DNA from: an uncultured Paracoccaceae bacterium
GTDB lineage: Bacteria; Pseudomonadota; Alphaproteobacteria; Rhodobacterales; Rhodobacteraceae
Assembly: GCA_958439195.1 (NCBI GenBank)
Contig: OY288149.1
Coordinates: 62,001 to 126,000, forward strand
Reading direction: 5' to 3'
DNA: 64,000 nucleotides
Shown one piece after another: positions 1 to 8,404 of this stretch. Each line of letters starts with the position of its first letter. The stretch's first letter is position 1. The position numbers were made by a program, and so were the translations under genes. The notes below the pieces were generated by a model. That model was not told where the DNA came from. It worked only from the letters and a program-made list of their open reading frames with translations, and did not search any database.

Positions 1-8
1 CGTCCCAT
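1..8 (-). CDS. possible start of a divergent gene leaving the window
   Basis: On the reverse strand an ATG at position 8 is preceded by AAAAGGTGGG at a plausible ribosome-binding distance, and the frame is open to the left edge. Only two codons are inside the window, so nothing can be said about the product. A divergent regulator would be usual beside the catabolic genes that follow, but that is only an expectation. Confidence 0.3.
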
Positions 9-247
9 ATATCCCACCTTTTGAATGGTTATTTTCTGATGTGCAGGATGCGCAAAGCTGCTGTCAATATACACTGATTGTCACGCCCCGCTTGCCGCAT
101 CATCTTCTGCACCTGATCGGCGCGGGGAGGCGGCGGTCCTTCATCAGTCATTTTTGAAAGTCGCGCGCTCATGGTGCTTGAAAGCAGGGTCATGAAATTC
201 CGCTCAACCCGCATCGCTGCGGGGGCAACGCCCTTGGGGTGCCAGGC
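9..247. other. intergenic region upstream of the decarboxylase-like gene
   Basis: About 240 bases with no convincing gene. The left 60 bases are more AT-rich than the rest and could hold divergent promoters. A short reverse reading frame (roughly 40-54 codons, ending near 29) crosses it, but it has no recognisable domain and no clear ribosome-binding site, so I do not call it. Confidence 0.4.
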
Positions 248-1234
248 ATGACACGGATCACGCTGGCGACTTGGGACCATGACCGCGCGCTGCCCGTTTT
301 GACGGGGCAAGTGCCGGTTGCTGGCTTTGAGGTGGAGCCGCACATCCTGCCCACCAGCCAGCTGTTTCCCATCGCGGTGAACGAGGCGCGCTTCGACGTG
401 ACCGAATTGTCGCTGTCGAGTTATCTGCTGCAAGTGTCACGGGGCGACTGCGCCTATACGGCGATTCCGGTTTTTCTGGCGCGGGCGTTCCGGCACAACG
501 GGTTTTTCTGCCGTGCCGATAGTGGCATCACGTCGCTTGTCGACCTGAAGGGACGCATCGTGGGCGTGCCGGAATATCAGATGACGGCGGCACTTTGGAT
601 GCGCGGCATCCTGAAAGATGACCACGGCCTGGACGCCACGGATATCGAATGGCGCACGGGCGCTCTGGATCAGGGTGTGCGGCATGAACGGCTGGAACTT
701 CACGCGCCACCAAACCTGCGGGTGACGCCCGTGGCAGAAGGCGAGACGCTGCAATCGCTGTTGTTCGGCGGGCAGGTGGATGCGCTACTGGCCCCCAATC
801 CGCCGCGCGCCTTTCTGGACGGTGACCCCCGCATCGTGCGTATTTTGCCGGATTACGCCACCGCGGAAGAAGACTATCATCGTCGCACCGGGTTTTTCCC
901 GATCATGCACCTGATCGCGGTGCGAAAGTCGCTTGTCGCAGCGCATCCCAACCTGCCGCGCGCCTTGTTCGATGCGTTTAGCACGGCGCGGGATATGGCC
1001 CTGACGCGTCTGGAAGAGGTCTGGCTGGGATCGGCGAACCGTTTGAGCCTGCCTTGGCTGAATGCCGCGATGGAGCGCACACGGGGGGCAATGGGCCGGA
1101 ACTATTGGCCCTATGGTTATCGCAGTGCGGTTGCGGAATTGCGCACCGCCTGTCGCTATTCAGTGGAACAGCATCTGGCTGCGAGGATGTTGTCACCCGA
1201 GGAATTGTTCTGTCCTGAACTGCTGGACAGCTAG
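248..1234 (+). CDS. 4,5-dihydroxyphthalate decarboxylase-like protein
   Basis: The 328-residue product has the fold of periplasmic binding proteins of the NMT1/THI5 kind, but it starts MTRITLATWD with no signal peptide. That matches the cytoplasmic 4,5-dihydroxyphthalate decarboxylase (Pht5) family rather than a transporter component. The N-terminus, the early LSLSSYLL segment (reminiscent of the family's SSY region) and the C-terminal NYWPYGY stretch fit that family. A GTG three codons upstream (239) is an alternative start. It is followed about 65 bases later by tctC-tctB-tctA on the same strand, so the enzyme probably removes a carboxylate from an aromatic acid imported by that system. The true substrate is unknown, and a cytoplasmic ligand-binding role cannot be excluded. 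Confidence 0.6.
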   Translation: MTRITLATWDHDRALPVLTGQVPVAGFEVEPHILPTSQLFPIAVNEARFDVTELSLSSYLLQVSRGDCAYTAIPVFLARAFRHNGFFCRADSGITSLVDLKGRIVGVPEYQMTAALWMRGILKDDHGLDATDIEWRTGALDQGVRHERLELHAPPNLRVTPVAEGETLQSLLFGGQVDALLAPNPPRAFLDGDPRIVRILPDYATAEEDYHRRTGFFPIMHLIAVRKSLVAAHPNLPRALFDAFSTARDMALTRLEEVWLGSANRLSLPWLNAAMERTRGAMGRNYWPYGYRSAVAELRTACRYSVEQHLAARMLSPEELFCPELLDS

Positions 1235-1301
1235 GCCAAGTTGGGGCGGTTTGCCCGAGTTTCCTGAAACATACGTCTGAAATCTTTGGGAGGAGATGAC
1301 C

Positions 1302-2273
1302 ATGATGCTGAAACTGAATCTTGGCGCGGCGCTGGTGCTGGGCCTTTCCGTGGCGGCGGCCTCGGCGCAGGACATGCGTGCGCCAGAAGGTCCGATCGAA
1401 TTCACCGTGGGCGCAGGTGCGGGCGGGACGCCGGATGTGATCATGCGCACGGTGGCGCAGATCATGAACGAAGAAGGGATCGTTGAAAATCCCATCGTCG
1501 TGCAGAACCGCAGCGGAGCTGGGCATTCCAACGCCTATAACCATGTGCTGGCCTTGCCGGGCGATGAAAACACGCTGCTGACGCTGGCATCGCCAGTGTT
1601 CACCACGCCGATCGTGCAAGGCACGCCATCGGTGATCGACCAGATCACCCCGATTGCCGGGTTCATCCAGACCGAATTGATGCTTCTGACCACACCAGAC
1701 AGCGCCTGGACCGGCTTGCAGGACATGGTTGCTGCGGCAACCGCAGCACCGGGCACGGTTCGTGTCGCAGGTGGTGCATCGGGCGGGAACGACCATGTGG
1801 CAACCGGCCTGATCGAGACGGCGGCAGGGATCACGCTGACCTATATCCCGCATGAAAGCGGCGGCGCGGCGCGGGCGACCTTCCTTGGTGGCAATGTGGA
1901 ACTGCACTTTGCCACATTGTCCGAAGGGATGGAGCAGATCACCGCAGGCACGGCCAAACCTCTGGCCATCCTGTCTGCCGCACGGCGCACGGAACCGGGC
2001 GTTGCCGACATCCCGACCGCGCAGGAACAAGGCGTCGATGTGGTCTATACCCAATTCTGGGGCGTGGGCGGCCCGCCGAACCTGGACCCGGCTGTCGCCG
2101 CCTGGTGGGCAGACAAATTCCGTCAGGTGACCGAGACGCAGCGTTGGAAGGACGGCCTTGCCGCCAACATGCAGACCGGGAACTTCTACGCGCTTGATGA
2201 GGCAAAGACCTATTTTGCCGCCGAGCAAGAGACGTTCCGCACCGTTCTGACCAAGATCGGTCTGGCAAAGTAA
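1302..2273 (+). CDS. tctC: tripartite tricarboxylate transporter substrate-binding protein (TctC/Bug family)
   Basis: The protein has a Sec signal peptide (MMLKLNLGAALVLGLSVAAASAQ) and then the Bug/TctC pattern: PIEFTVGAGAGGTPDVIMR near the mature N-terminus, and the conserved carboxylate-binding region with SGGNDHVATGL around residue 165. It should capture a carboxylated solute in the periplasm and deliver it to the TctA/TctB membrane pair encoded next. An ATG at 1296 lies only a few bases from the GGGAGGAG ribosome-binding site. The ATG at 1302 (or 1305) is better spaced and gives a cleaner signal peptide, so I use 1302. The length, about 323 residues, is normal. The ligand is probably an aromatic acid or dicarboxylate, judging only from the neighbours. 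Confidence 0.88.
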   Translation: MMLKLNLGAALVLGLSVAAASAQDMRAPEGPIEFTVGAGAGGTPDVIMRTVAQIMNEEGIVENPIVVQNRSGAGHSNAYNHVLALPGDENTLLTLASPVFTTPIVQGTPSVIDQITPIAGFIQTELMLLTTPDSAWTGLQDMVAAATAAPGTVRVAGGASGGNDHVATGLIETAAGITLTYIPHESGGAARATFLGGNVELHFATLSEGMEQITAGTAKPLAILSAARRTEPGVADIPTAQEQGVDVVYTQFWGVGGPPNLDPAVAAWWADKFRQVTETQRWKDGLAANMQTGNFYALDEAKTYFAAEQETFRTVLTKIGLAK

Positions 2274-2301
2274 GGCACGCGCACAAAGGGGGGGTGGGCC
2301 G

Positions 2302-2751
2302 ATGCGTCTGCTGCAAGCGGTTCCTGCGATCTTCATGATCTGTCTGGCTGTCGGCGTGATGGCAGGCACGGCAGGGCTGAATTTCTGGGACGGGTTCACC
2401 CCCGGTGCGCGGTTCTTTCCTGCCTGGTTGGCAGGGGCTGGCGTGCTTTTGTCTCTGGCGCTGCTGCTGACGCAGTGGCGCGGAACGGATGCAGGCGAGC
2501 TGGACCTGCCAGACAAGCCGGGCGCGCTGCGGGTTCTTGCAACGGTGGCGGGGCTTGTGGTGTTGGCACTGCTGGCAACCCAGGTGGGCATGCTGCCTGC
2601 GCTGGTTCTCTTCGTGCTCTACATGCTTTTGGGTGTGTTGCGCGCCCCACTTTGGCCATCCCTGCTGACCGTGCTGGTTCTGGCCGTAGGGATCGAGGGC
2701 ATCTTCGTGCGCTGGCTGGCGGTTCCGCTGCCTACGGCCACTTTCTTTTGA
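2302..2751 (+). CDS. tctB: tripartite tricarboxylate transporter small membrane subunit (TctB)
   Basis: A 149-residue integral membrane protein with about four hydrophobic segments, including MICLAVGVMAGTAGL near the start and VLATVAGLVVLALLATQVGML in the middle. The GARFFPAWLAGAGVLLSLALL segment is typical of TctB. It lies between the tctC and tctA genes, 28 bases after tctC, with a G-rich ribosome-binding site. TctB is the poorly conserved small subunit that pairs with TctA to form the channel. Position and topology support the call more than sequence motifs do. Confidence 0.85.
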   Translation: MRLLQAVPAIFMICLAVGVMAGTAGLNFWDGFTPGARFFPAWLAGAGVLLSLALLLTQWRGTDAGELDLPDKPGALRVLATVAGLVVLALLATQVGMLPALVLFVLYMLLGVLRAPLWPSLLTVLVLAVGIEGIFVRWLAVPLPTATFF

Positions 2752-2776
2752 CGACTGACAGACAGGAATTCCCGGC

Positions 2777-4261
2777 ATGATCGACGCGCTTCTTCAGGGG
2801 TTCGCAGTGGCGTTTCAGCCCGGCAACCTGATGTTCATCTTTCTGGGTGTGCTGGTGGGGCAGATCGTCGGGGCGCTGCCCGGTCTCGGTCCCGCGGCGG
2901 GCATGGCGCTATTGCTGCCACTGACCTTCGGGCTGGAGCCGGTAACTGCCATCATGATGCTGGCAGGTATCATGTATGGCGGGCAATATGGCGGAACGCT
3001 GACATCGGTCTTGATCAATGTGCCGGGTGAGGCATCGGGGGTGATGACGGCAATGGACGGGCACGCTATGGCCCGAAAGGGGCGTGCCGGGGCCGCGCTT
3101 TCCATCGCGGCGATAGGGTCTTTCATTGCGGGTATCGGGGCGGTGGCGGCCGTGGCTGTGATCACCCCGCCACTGGCGAGTTTTGGCCTGAAATTCAACG
3201 CACCGGAGTATTTTCTGCTGGCGGCACTGGGTATCATCGCCACAGGCAGTCTGGGGCAGGCACCGATCCGGTCCTTGCTGGCGGGGGTGCTTGGCCTGAC
3301 CATTGCATTGATCGGGGTGGACCCGTTGACAGGGACACCGCGCTTGAACTTTGGATTTCCGGCGCTGTATCAGGGGATTGATTTCATCCCTGTGGCGATT
3401 GGCGTGTTCGGGATTGCCGAGGTGCTGGCATCCCTGGAACGGAGCGAGAAAATCGAGCCGATCAAGACCCGGCTAAAAGATATGTGGCTGACCGCCGAGG
3501 ATTGGGCGACCTGCCGGTTTTCCATTCTGCGCGGGGGCGTGATCGGGCTGTTCGTGGGCATCATGCCCGGGGCGGGGGCGTCCGTCGCATCCCTGCTGTC
3601 ATATTTGACCGAGCGGCGTTTTTCCAAGCATCCCGAACGGTTCGGCAACGGGGCGATTGATGGGGTGGCGGCAGCAGAGGCCGCCAACAATTCCGCCGCA
3701 CATGGGGCGCTTATCCCGATGTTGTCGCTTGGAATTCCCGGATCAGCCAGTTCCGCCGTGCTGCTGGCCGCGCTGATCCTTCACGGGATCAAGCCTGGGC
3801 CGATGTTGATGGCGCAGGAAGGTGCGCTTGTCTGGGGTTTGATCGCGTCAATGTTCTTAGGGAACGTCTTCCTGTTGATCCTGAACCTGCCGATGGCGCC
3901 GTTGTTTGCCGCTTTGTTGCGCATTCCCTATACCTACCTTGCGCCCGGTATTCTGGTGATTTCGCTGGTGGGCGCCTATGCAGCAACGCTCAGCATGGGC
4001 ACCGTCTGGATGTGCATCGCCTTTGGGATCCTTGGCTGGCTGATGATGAAGTTCGATATCCCGCGCGCGCCGTTGGTGCTGGCGCTGGTGCTGGCCCCAT
4101 TGATGGAAAGCTCCCTTCGTCAATCGCTGCTGTTGTCATTGGGCAGCCCGATGATCTTCATCGAGCGTCCGATTGCTGCTGTGCTGCTGGTAGCCGTGCT
4201 ATTTTCGCTGATCGCGCCAATTGTGCGGGTCATGCGGCGGCGTGACAAGGTGAAGGCATAG
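2777..4261 (+). CDS. tctA: tripartite tricarboxylate transporter large permease (TctA)
   Basis: A 494-residue polytopic permease with the family signatures: ALPGLGPAAGMALLLPLTFGL near residues 35-55, the GGQYGGTLTSVLINVPGE loop around residue 75, and the second-half repeat GIMPGAGASVASLLSY near residue 265. It is the ion-coupled channel subunit of the TTT system and sits in the inner membrane. It starts 25 bases after tctB and closes the forward block. The next gene is convergent, 55 bases away, with a short GC-rich inverted repeat (about 4270-4285) between them. Length and topology are normal. Confidence 0.93.
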   Translation: MIDALLQGFAVAFQPGNLMFIFLGVLVGQIVGALPGLGPAAGMALLLPLTFGLEPVTAIMMLAGIMYGGQYGGTLTSVLINVPGEASGVMTAMDGHAMARKGRAGAALSIAAIGSFIAGIGAVAAVAVITPPLASFGLKFNAPEYFLLAALGIIATGSLGQAPIRSLLAGVLGLTIALIGVDPLTGTPRLNFGFPALYQGIDFIPVAIGVFGIAEVLASLERSEKIEPIKTRLKDMWLTAEDWATCRFSILRGGVIGLFVGIMPGAGASVASLLSYLTERRFSKHPERFGNGAIDGVAAAEAANNSAAHGALIPMLSLGIPGSASSAVLLAALILHGIKPGPMLMAQEGALVWGLIASMFLGNVFLLILNLPMAPLFAALLRIPYTYLAPGILVISLVGAYAATLSMGTVWMCIAFGILGWLMMKFDIPRAPLVLALVLAPLMESSLRQSLLLSLGSPMIFIERPIAAVLLVAVLFSLIAPIVRVMRRRDKVKA

Positions 4262-4316
4262 CAAAAGGTAGCCGCTCCTGCGGCGGCTGCGGCCAGGGTA
4301 CTGGTCAGGATGGCGA

Positions 4317-5168
4317 CTACGTCTGGACGGTAGCAAGGCCGAGCATGGCCCGCGCCTGTGCTGGCGTCGCCACCGGGCGGCCATAACGCGCGCAAAGGTC
4401 GGTTGCGCGGCGCACAAGCGCAGCATTGGACGGGGCAAGCGTGTCGCGGTCAAGGCGAACATTGTCCTCAAGCCCTGTTCGGGTGTGGCCACCTTTGCGG
4501 ATGCACCAATCGTTGATCAGAGCTTGGGCAGGGCCAATTCCTGCTGCACACCATTGTGCATCCGGGGCAAGGCGGCGCAGAGTTTCGATGTAGAAGTCGA
4601 AAATCGGTTCATCGGCAGGCATGGCGTTTTTAACGCCCATCACGAATTGCACGTAGAGCGGTCCGTTCAGACGCCCGTCGCGCTGCATCACGGCTGCCTG
4701 CACGATATGGGATAGGTCAAACGCTTCGATCTCTGGCTTCACGCGATAAGCCAACATCTCGGACGCCAGCCAATCCACCAAGTCAGGTGGGTTTTCATAA
4801 ACGCGGGTGGGAAAGTTGTTCGATCCCACCGTCAGGCTGGCCATGTCGGGCCGCAGAGACAGCATCCCGCCGCGTTCCCGCCCTGCGCCTGAGCGGCCGC
4901 CAGTCGAAAACTGGATGATCAATCCGGGGCAATGCTTGCGCAGGCCTTCCTGAAGGCGGGCGAAACGGTCGGGGTCGCTGGTGGGGCGTCCCGCATCGTC
5001 GCGCACATGGCAATGCGCGATGGTGGCGCCTGCCTCATACGCCTCGTGGGTGGATTCAATCTGTTCGCTGATCGTGATCGGCACCGCCGGATTGTTGGCC
5101 TTTGTCGGCAGTGATCCGGTGATCGCTACGCAAATGATGCAGGGGTCCATTTCGGATGCTTGGGTCAT
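4317..5168 (-). CDS. beta-keto acid cleavage enzyme (BKACE, DUF849)
   Basis: The 283-residue protein has the BKACE TIM-barrel signatures: the zinc-binding TIAHCHVRD motif near residues 49-57, QFSTGG near residue 86, and GGHTRTGLEDN near residue 226. Members condense a beta-keto acid with acetyl-CoA, releasing acetoacetate and a new acyl-CoA. The best known case is 3-keto-5-aminohexanoate cleavage, and several members take other beta-keto acids. It is the last gene of the reverse operon and overlaps the dioxygenase stop codon in ATGA. Because that dioxygenase and maleylacetate reductase should generate 3-oxoadipate, I infer that 3-oxoadipate may be its substrate, yielding succinyl-CoA and acetoacetate. 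That specificity is not shown by the sequence alone. Confidence 0.88.
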   Translation of the reverse strand: MTQASEMDPCIICVAITGSLPTKANNPAVPITISEQIESTHEAYEAGATIAHCHVRDDAGRPTSDPDRFARLQEGLRKHCPGLIIQFSTGGRSGAGRERGGMLSLRPDMASLTVGSNNFPTRVYENPPDLVDWLASEMLAYRVKPEIEAFDLSHIVQAAVMQRDGRLNGPLYVQFVMGVKNAMPADEPIFDFYIETLRRLAPDAQWCAAGIGPAQALINDWCIRKGGHTRTGLEDNVRLDRDTLAPSNAALVRRATDLCARYGRPVATPAQARAMLGLATVQT

Positions 5169-6046
5169 TTGCCAGATCGTGACAGCACGAAATCAAAGGC
5201 AAGGTCAAGGAACGGGCCTTCGAACCCGGCCTCGCGCGTTGCAGCGGGGTCGATGACTGGCTGGAACTTGGCCATCAGGCTTTGCTTCACGCCAAACACC
5301 GCGTCTGACCGGATATAGGGGTCGTCCGGGTCGAAGATATGGGTGACCAGGCGGTCAAAACCCGGCGCCTCGACGATGTAGTGCAAATGCGCAGGGCGAT
5401 AGGGGTGGCGGCCAAGTTTGGCCAACAACTTGCCGACCGGCCCGTCGTCCGGGATGGGGTAGAATTTCGGCTTCACGCCGCGAAAATGATAGCTGCCATC
5501 CGGTCCGGTGCGGAACACGCCGCGCAGGTTGAAATCGGGCTGGATGCCCTTTTGCTGCACATCATAGAACCCTTCGTCATTCGCCTGCCAGACGTCGATC
5601 TTGGCCCCGGAAATCGGGTTGCCGTCGGTATCCAGTATGCGGCCATGCACTCGCATAGGCTCGCCCTTTTGATCGAGGCAGATATTGGCCCCCATCGGCA
5701 ATTCCGGCGCATCGGCCACATGAAACGGGCCAAGGACGGTAGATTCCGACGCGCCCGATGGTTTGCGGTTGTTGATCGCATCCACCAGCATCGACACACC
5801 CAGCACATCGGACAACAGGATGAATTCCTGCCGCCAGTCGTTGCACATATGACCCGTCTCGGTCAGGAACATGATGGCGCGGAACCATTCCTCCTCAGTC
5901 GGTTCAATTTCCTTTACCGCTTCGTGCAGTTTACGCGTGATGACGGCCATCACTTGTTTCAGCCGCTCGTCCTTTGCATGTGCGTTGCGGCTGATGACGA
6001 CTTCGGCGCTGTCGGCTTCGGTAAAGAAACCTTGTTCAATGGTCAT
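5165..6046 (-). CDS. intradiol ring-cleavage dioxygenase, hydroxyquinol 1,2-dioxygenase type
   Basis: A 293-residue non-haem Fe(III) dioxygenase. The N-terminal helical linker domain of catechol-type enzymes (about residues 20-95) is followed by the beta-sandwich core. All four iron ligands can be placed: Tyr in GFYDVQQ (about 161), Tyr in KFYPIPDDGPVG (about 196), and the two His of RPAHLHYIV (about 220 and 222). It should open a catechol or hydroxyquinol ring between the hydroxyls. With a flavin hydroxylase upstream and maleylacetate reductase in the operon, hydroxyquinol giving maleylacetate is the likeliest reaction. A TTG at 6052 could also start translation, but the ATG at 6046 is preferred. 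The gene ends in an ATGA overlap with the BKACE gene. Confidence 0.88.
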   Translation of the reverse strand: MTIEQGFFTEADSAEVVISRNAHAKDERLKQVMAVITRKLHEAVKEIEPTEEEWFRAIMFLTETGHMCNDWRQEFILLSDVLGVSMLVDAINNRKPSGASESTVLGPFHVADAPELPMGANICLDQKGEPMRVHGRILDTDGNPISGAKIDVWQANDEGFYDVQQKGIQPDFNLRGVFRTGPDGSYHFRGVKPKFYPIPDDGPVGKLLAKLGRHPYRPAHLHYIVEAPGFDRLVTHIFDPDDPYIRSDAVFGVKQSLMAKFQPVIDPAATREAGFEGPFLDLAFDFVLSRSGK

Positions 6047-6048
6047 GA

Positions 6049-7806
6049 TCAATGTCCCAGGATGGTGCGCAAAACGCGGGTCAGATCGGCCTGCGGATCG
6101 GCCGTTAGTGTTTCGGCGCGCCAGGCGACGTGCTGGTCGGGCCGCACCAGAAGACAGCCTGAATCTCGGATGTCGCGGGCGCGTGCCCAGTCGCCGCCGT
6201 GATCTTCAATCGCGCAGCGCGGGCCGATCTTGATGATGCGGATCGGAAGGCCACGCGACTTCGACAACGCCTCGGCTGCCGCGATCCATCCTTCCCCGCC
6301 GATGCCGGTAATCAGGGTAAACTGACCCTTACCAGTCAGGTCCAGAGTTGAATGTTTGCCACCGCTGCGATCATAGATCCAGACATGCGGGATACGCGCG
6401 CCGGGAAAAGTGGTGGGCTGATAGTGCAATTCCATGTCGGCATTGGGGGCAGGGGGCTGCTGCCCATCCTGCACCACAGCACCCGAGGTGTAGCGCTGGT
6501 TCATCTCGACCCCGTGGCAATCAAATTCGTATTTCTTGAACTCGATGGCCTTTCGCAGTGCCTCACGCTGTGCTTCGGCCTGTGGGGTCGCGTCGCAGCG
6601 GGCGGCCATGTTGCGCTGGATCTTGTCATGATCTACGCCGCCATCCATTCCCAACGCCTCAAAGATTGGGCCGAATTCGGCGATGGACTGGTTGGCGCGT
6701 GTCACGATTTGACGCGCGATGGGCGCGCGTTCCGCGCTGTAGCTGTCCAGAAGGCTCGGCGCGGCTTGGCCTTTCACAACCATCGCCAGCTTCCATGCAA
6801 GGTTATATCCATCCTGAATTGACGTATTCGAACCAAGCCCGTTTGACGGCGGATGACGATGCGCGGCGTCGCCCATGATGAAGGCGCGACCTTTCTGCAT
6901 GTGGGTGGCAAAGCAGTTGTTGACCGTCCAGGTGTTCGCGGAAATCAGGTCAATCTCCAGATCCGGGTCGCCCACCAGTTGCCGCGCCACCTGTGTGGCC
7001 ATCGCTGCATCGACGACCGGGGCAGGCTGGTTGATGTCATAGCCCCAGACGATCAGCCATTCGTTCCAAGGCCGCACCATGCGCACCAGGCCCATGCCAA
7101 TGCCGCCCACATCGGCGCCAGGCTGCATCACCCAATATAGAACCGATGGGCGATGCGCCACAAAGCGCGACAGGTCGGCGCGAAACAGGATGTTCATCGA
7201 CCCGCCCACGCCCATCTTGCCCTCAAACGGCAGGCCAAGGTGTTCTGCCACAAGGCTGTTGCCGCCATCGGCCCCCACCAGATATTTCGACCGGACCGTA
7301 AAGGTCTTGCCCGTCAGACGGTCGCGGCAAGTGGTGGTGACGCCGTCATCATCCTGTTCATGGCTGACATATTCCGTGCTCATCCGGGCCTGCGCGCCGC
7401 GCGCACAGGCGGTCTTGAACAGGATGGGTTCCATGAAGGTCTGCGGCAAATCGTTCATCTCGCAGGGCGAGGACATCAGATGTTCAGCCTTGGACAGAGG
7501 CGATGTGCCCCAGCTTTTCATCCGGCCCAGTTCTTCGCCCGCCAGGCTTTCGCAGAACACATTCTCCCCCATCAGGTGCTGGGGGGCTGCGTGCATCATG
7601 GCTTCGGCCTCGACCTCATGGCCCAGATCGCGCAGCACCTCCATCGTGCGTTGGTTGGTGATATGCGCGCGTGGTGTGTTGGACAGCCAGCGATAGCGGT
7701 TGATGACCATAACATCGATCCCGTAGCCGGCCAGAAGCGCCGTGGTTGCGCTGCCGGCCGGGCCGGTGCCGATGATCAGAACGTCGGTGGTGATGTCTGC
7801 GGACAT
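6049..7806 (-). CDS. FAD-dependent aromatic hydroxylase (TfdB/phenol 2-monooxygenase family)
   Basis: A 585-residue single-component flavoprotein monooxygenase. The ADP-binding GTGPAGSATTALLAGYG motif lies near residue 13, the DG-type motif appears as VGADGGNSLVAEHLG near residue 175, and the FAD ribityl motif GDAAHRHPPSNGLG lies near residue 315. A thioredoxin-like C-terminal domain follows, as in 2,4-dichlorophenol 6-monooxygenase. It should hydroxylate a phenolic substrate with NAD(P)H and O2, probably to supply the trihydroxybenzene cleaved by the dioxygenase encoded two bases downstream. Start ATG 7806 follows AAGAGGC. The substrate could be resorcinol-, phenol- or hydroxybenzoate-like; the sequence does not decide. 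Confidence 0.85.
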   Translation of the reverse strand: MSADITTDVLIIGTGPAGSATTALLAGYGIDVMVINRYRWLSNTPRAHITNQRTMEVLRDLGHEVEAEAMMHAAPQHLMGENVFCESLAGEELGRMKSWGTSPLSKAEHLMSSPCEMNDLPQTFMEPILFKTACARGAQARMSTEYVSHEQDDDGVTTTCRDRLTGKTFTVRSKYLVGADGGNSLVAEHLGLPFEGKMGVGGSMNILFRADLSRFVAHRPSVLYWVMQPGADVGGIGMGLVRMVRPWNEWLIVWGYDINQPAPVVDAAMATQVARQLVGDPDLEIDLISANTWTVNNCFATHMQKGRAFIMGDAAHRHPPSNGLGSNTSIQDGYNLAWKLAMVVKGQAAPSLLDSYSAERAPIARQIVTRANQSIAEFGPIFEALGMDGGVDHDKIQRNMAARCDATPQAEAQREALRKAIEFKKYEFDCHGVEMNQRYTSGAVVQDGQQPPAPNADMELHYQPTTFPGARIPHVWIYDRSGGKHSTLDLTGKGQFTLITGIGGEGWIAAAEALSKSRGLPIRIIKIGPRCAIEDHGGDWARARDIRDSGCLLVRPDQHVAWRAETLTADPQADLTRVLRTILGH

Positions 7807-7861
7807 TGCGAAAGCCTCTTGTCATGGGGGCCGCCGGAATGGCCCCGGCGGTGATTGTATA

Positions 7862-8404
7862 TCAGGCAGGGATCCAGCCGTAGCGGGCGGTATCCTGGCC
7901 GGCATAATCGGGATCAAGATAGATGAAGAGGCGCGTGATCTTGCCGTCCTTTACGGTAAAGCAATCGCAGAATCGGCCTGCGCCCCATTTCGGTTGATCG
8001 GCCATCCAGGGGCCGTCACGATGTTCACCTTCGCTGGTGCCTTCGACGGCAAAGCTGTCGGTGCCATTCATATACCAGGTAAAGCCGTCATAGTGGTGGG
8101 TGATACCCTTCAGCGTGCCACCAACATCGGTGAACATCTGGATCACCTGGTCCTTACCTTTGGCCACGCCCCATTTGGGAAAAAACACTTCGGCATCGTC
8201 GGCGAAATGGTCGAACAGGCCAAGGCCCGTGGTGGGCGATACCCCGCCCGCATCCAGCGATTTCAGATAGCTTTCCGCCACCGCCTTACGGTCATCGTCA
8301 GTCACAGTTTGTGCCGCAGCAGGCGTGGCGATTGCCGCCGCGCCGATTGTGGCGGCACCCACCAACGCATCACGACGTGTCAGTCCGGTCTTGTCATCGG
8401 TCAT
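7862..8404 (-). CDS. Tat-exported SnoaL/NTF2-like protein
   Basis: A 180-residue protein with a twin-arginine leader (LTRRDALVGAATIGAAAIATPAAAQ, cleavage probable after AAA). The mature part of about 145 residues resembles SnoaL-like ester cyclases and related NTF2-fold proteins, e.g. the segment VISMFTDVGGTLKGITHHYDGF-like region around residue 95. It starts in an ATGA overlap with livM and has a GGGGGAG ribosome-binding site. Its place between a transporter and a flavin hydroxylase gene suggests it handles the aromatic substrate outside the cytoplasm before uptake. SnoaL-like proteins have many roles, so no reaction is assigned. Tat export implies folding in the cytoplasm. Confidence 0.7.
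   Translation of the reverse strand: MTDDKTGLTRRDALVGAATIGAAAIATPAAAQTVTDDDRKAVAESYLKSLDAGGVSPTTGLGLFDHFADDAEVFFPKWGVAKGKDQVIQMFTDVGGTLKGITHHYDGFTWYMNGTDSFAVEGTSEGEHRDGPWMADQPKWGAGRFCDCFTVKDGKITRLFIYLDPDYAGQDTARYGWIPA

Noticed and set aside
248..1234. Periplasmic ABC substrate-binding protein
   Set aside because: The fold matches, but there is no signal peptide and no adjacent ABC permease or ATPase; the cytoplasmic decarboxylase family fits better.
978..2591. A 537-codon reverse open frame across the decarboxylase and tctC/tctB genes
   Set aside because: It is a GC-rich antisense shadow of genes with clear families on the forward strand and has no recognisable domain.
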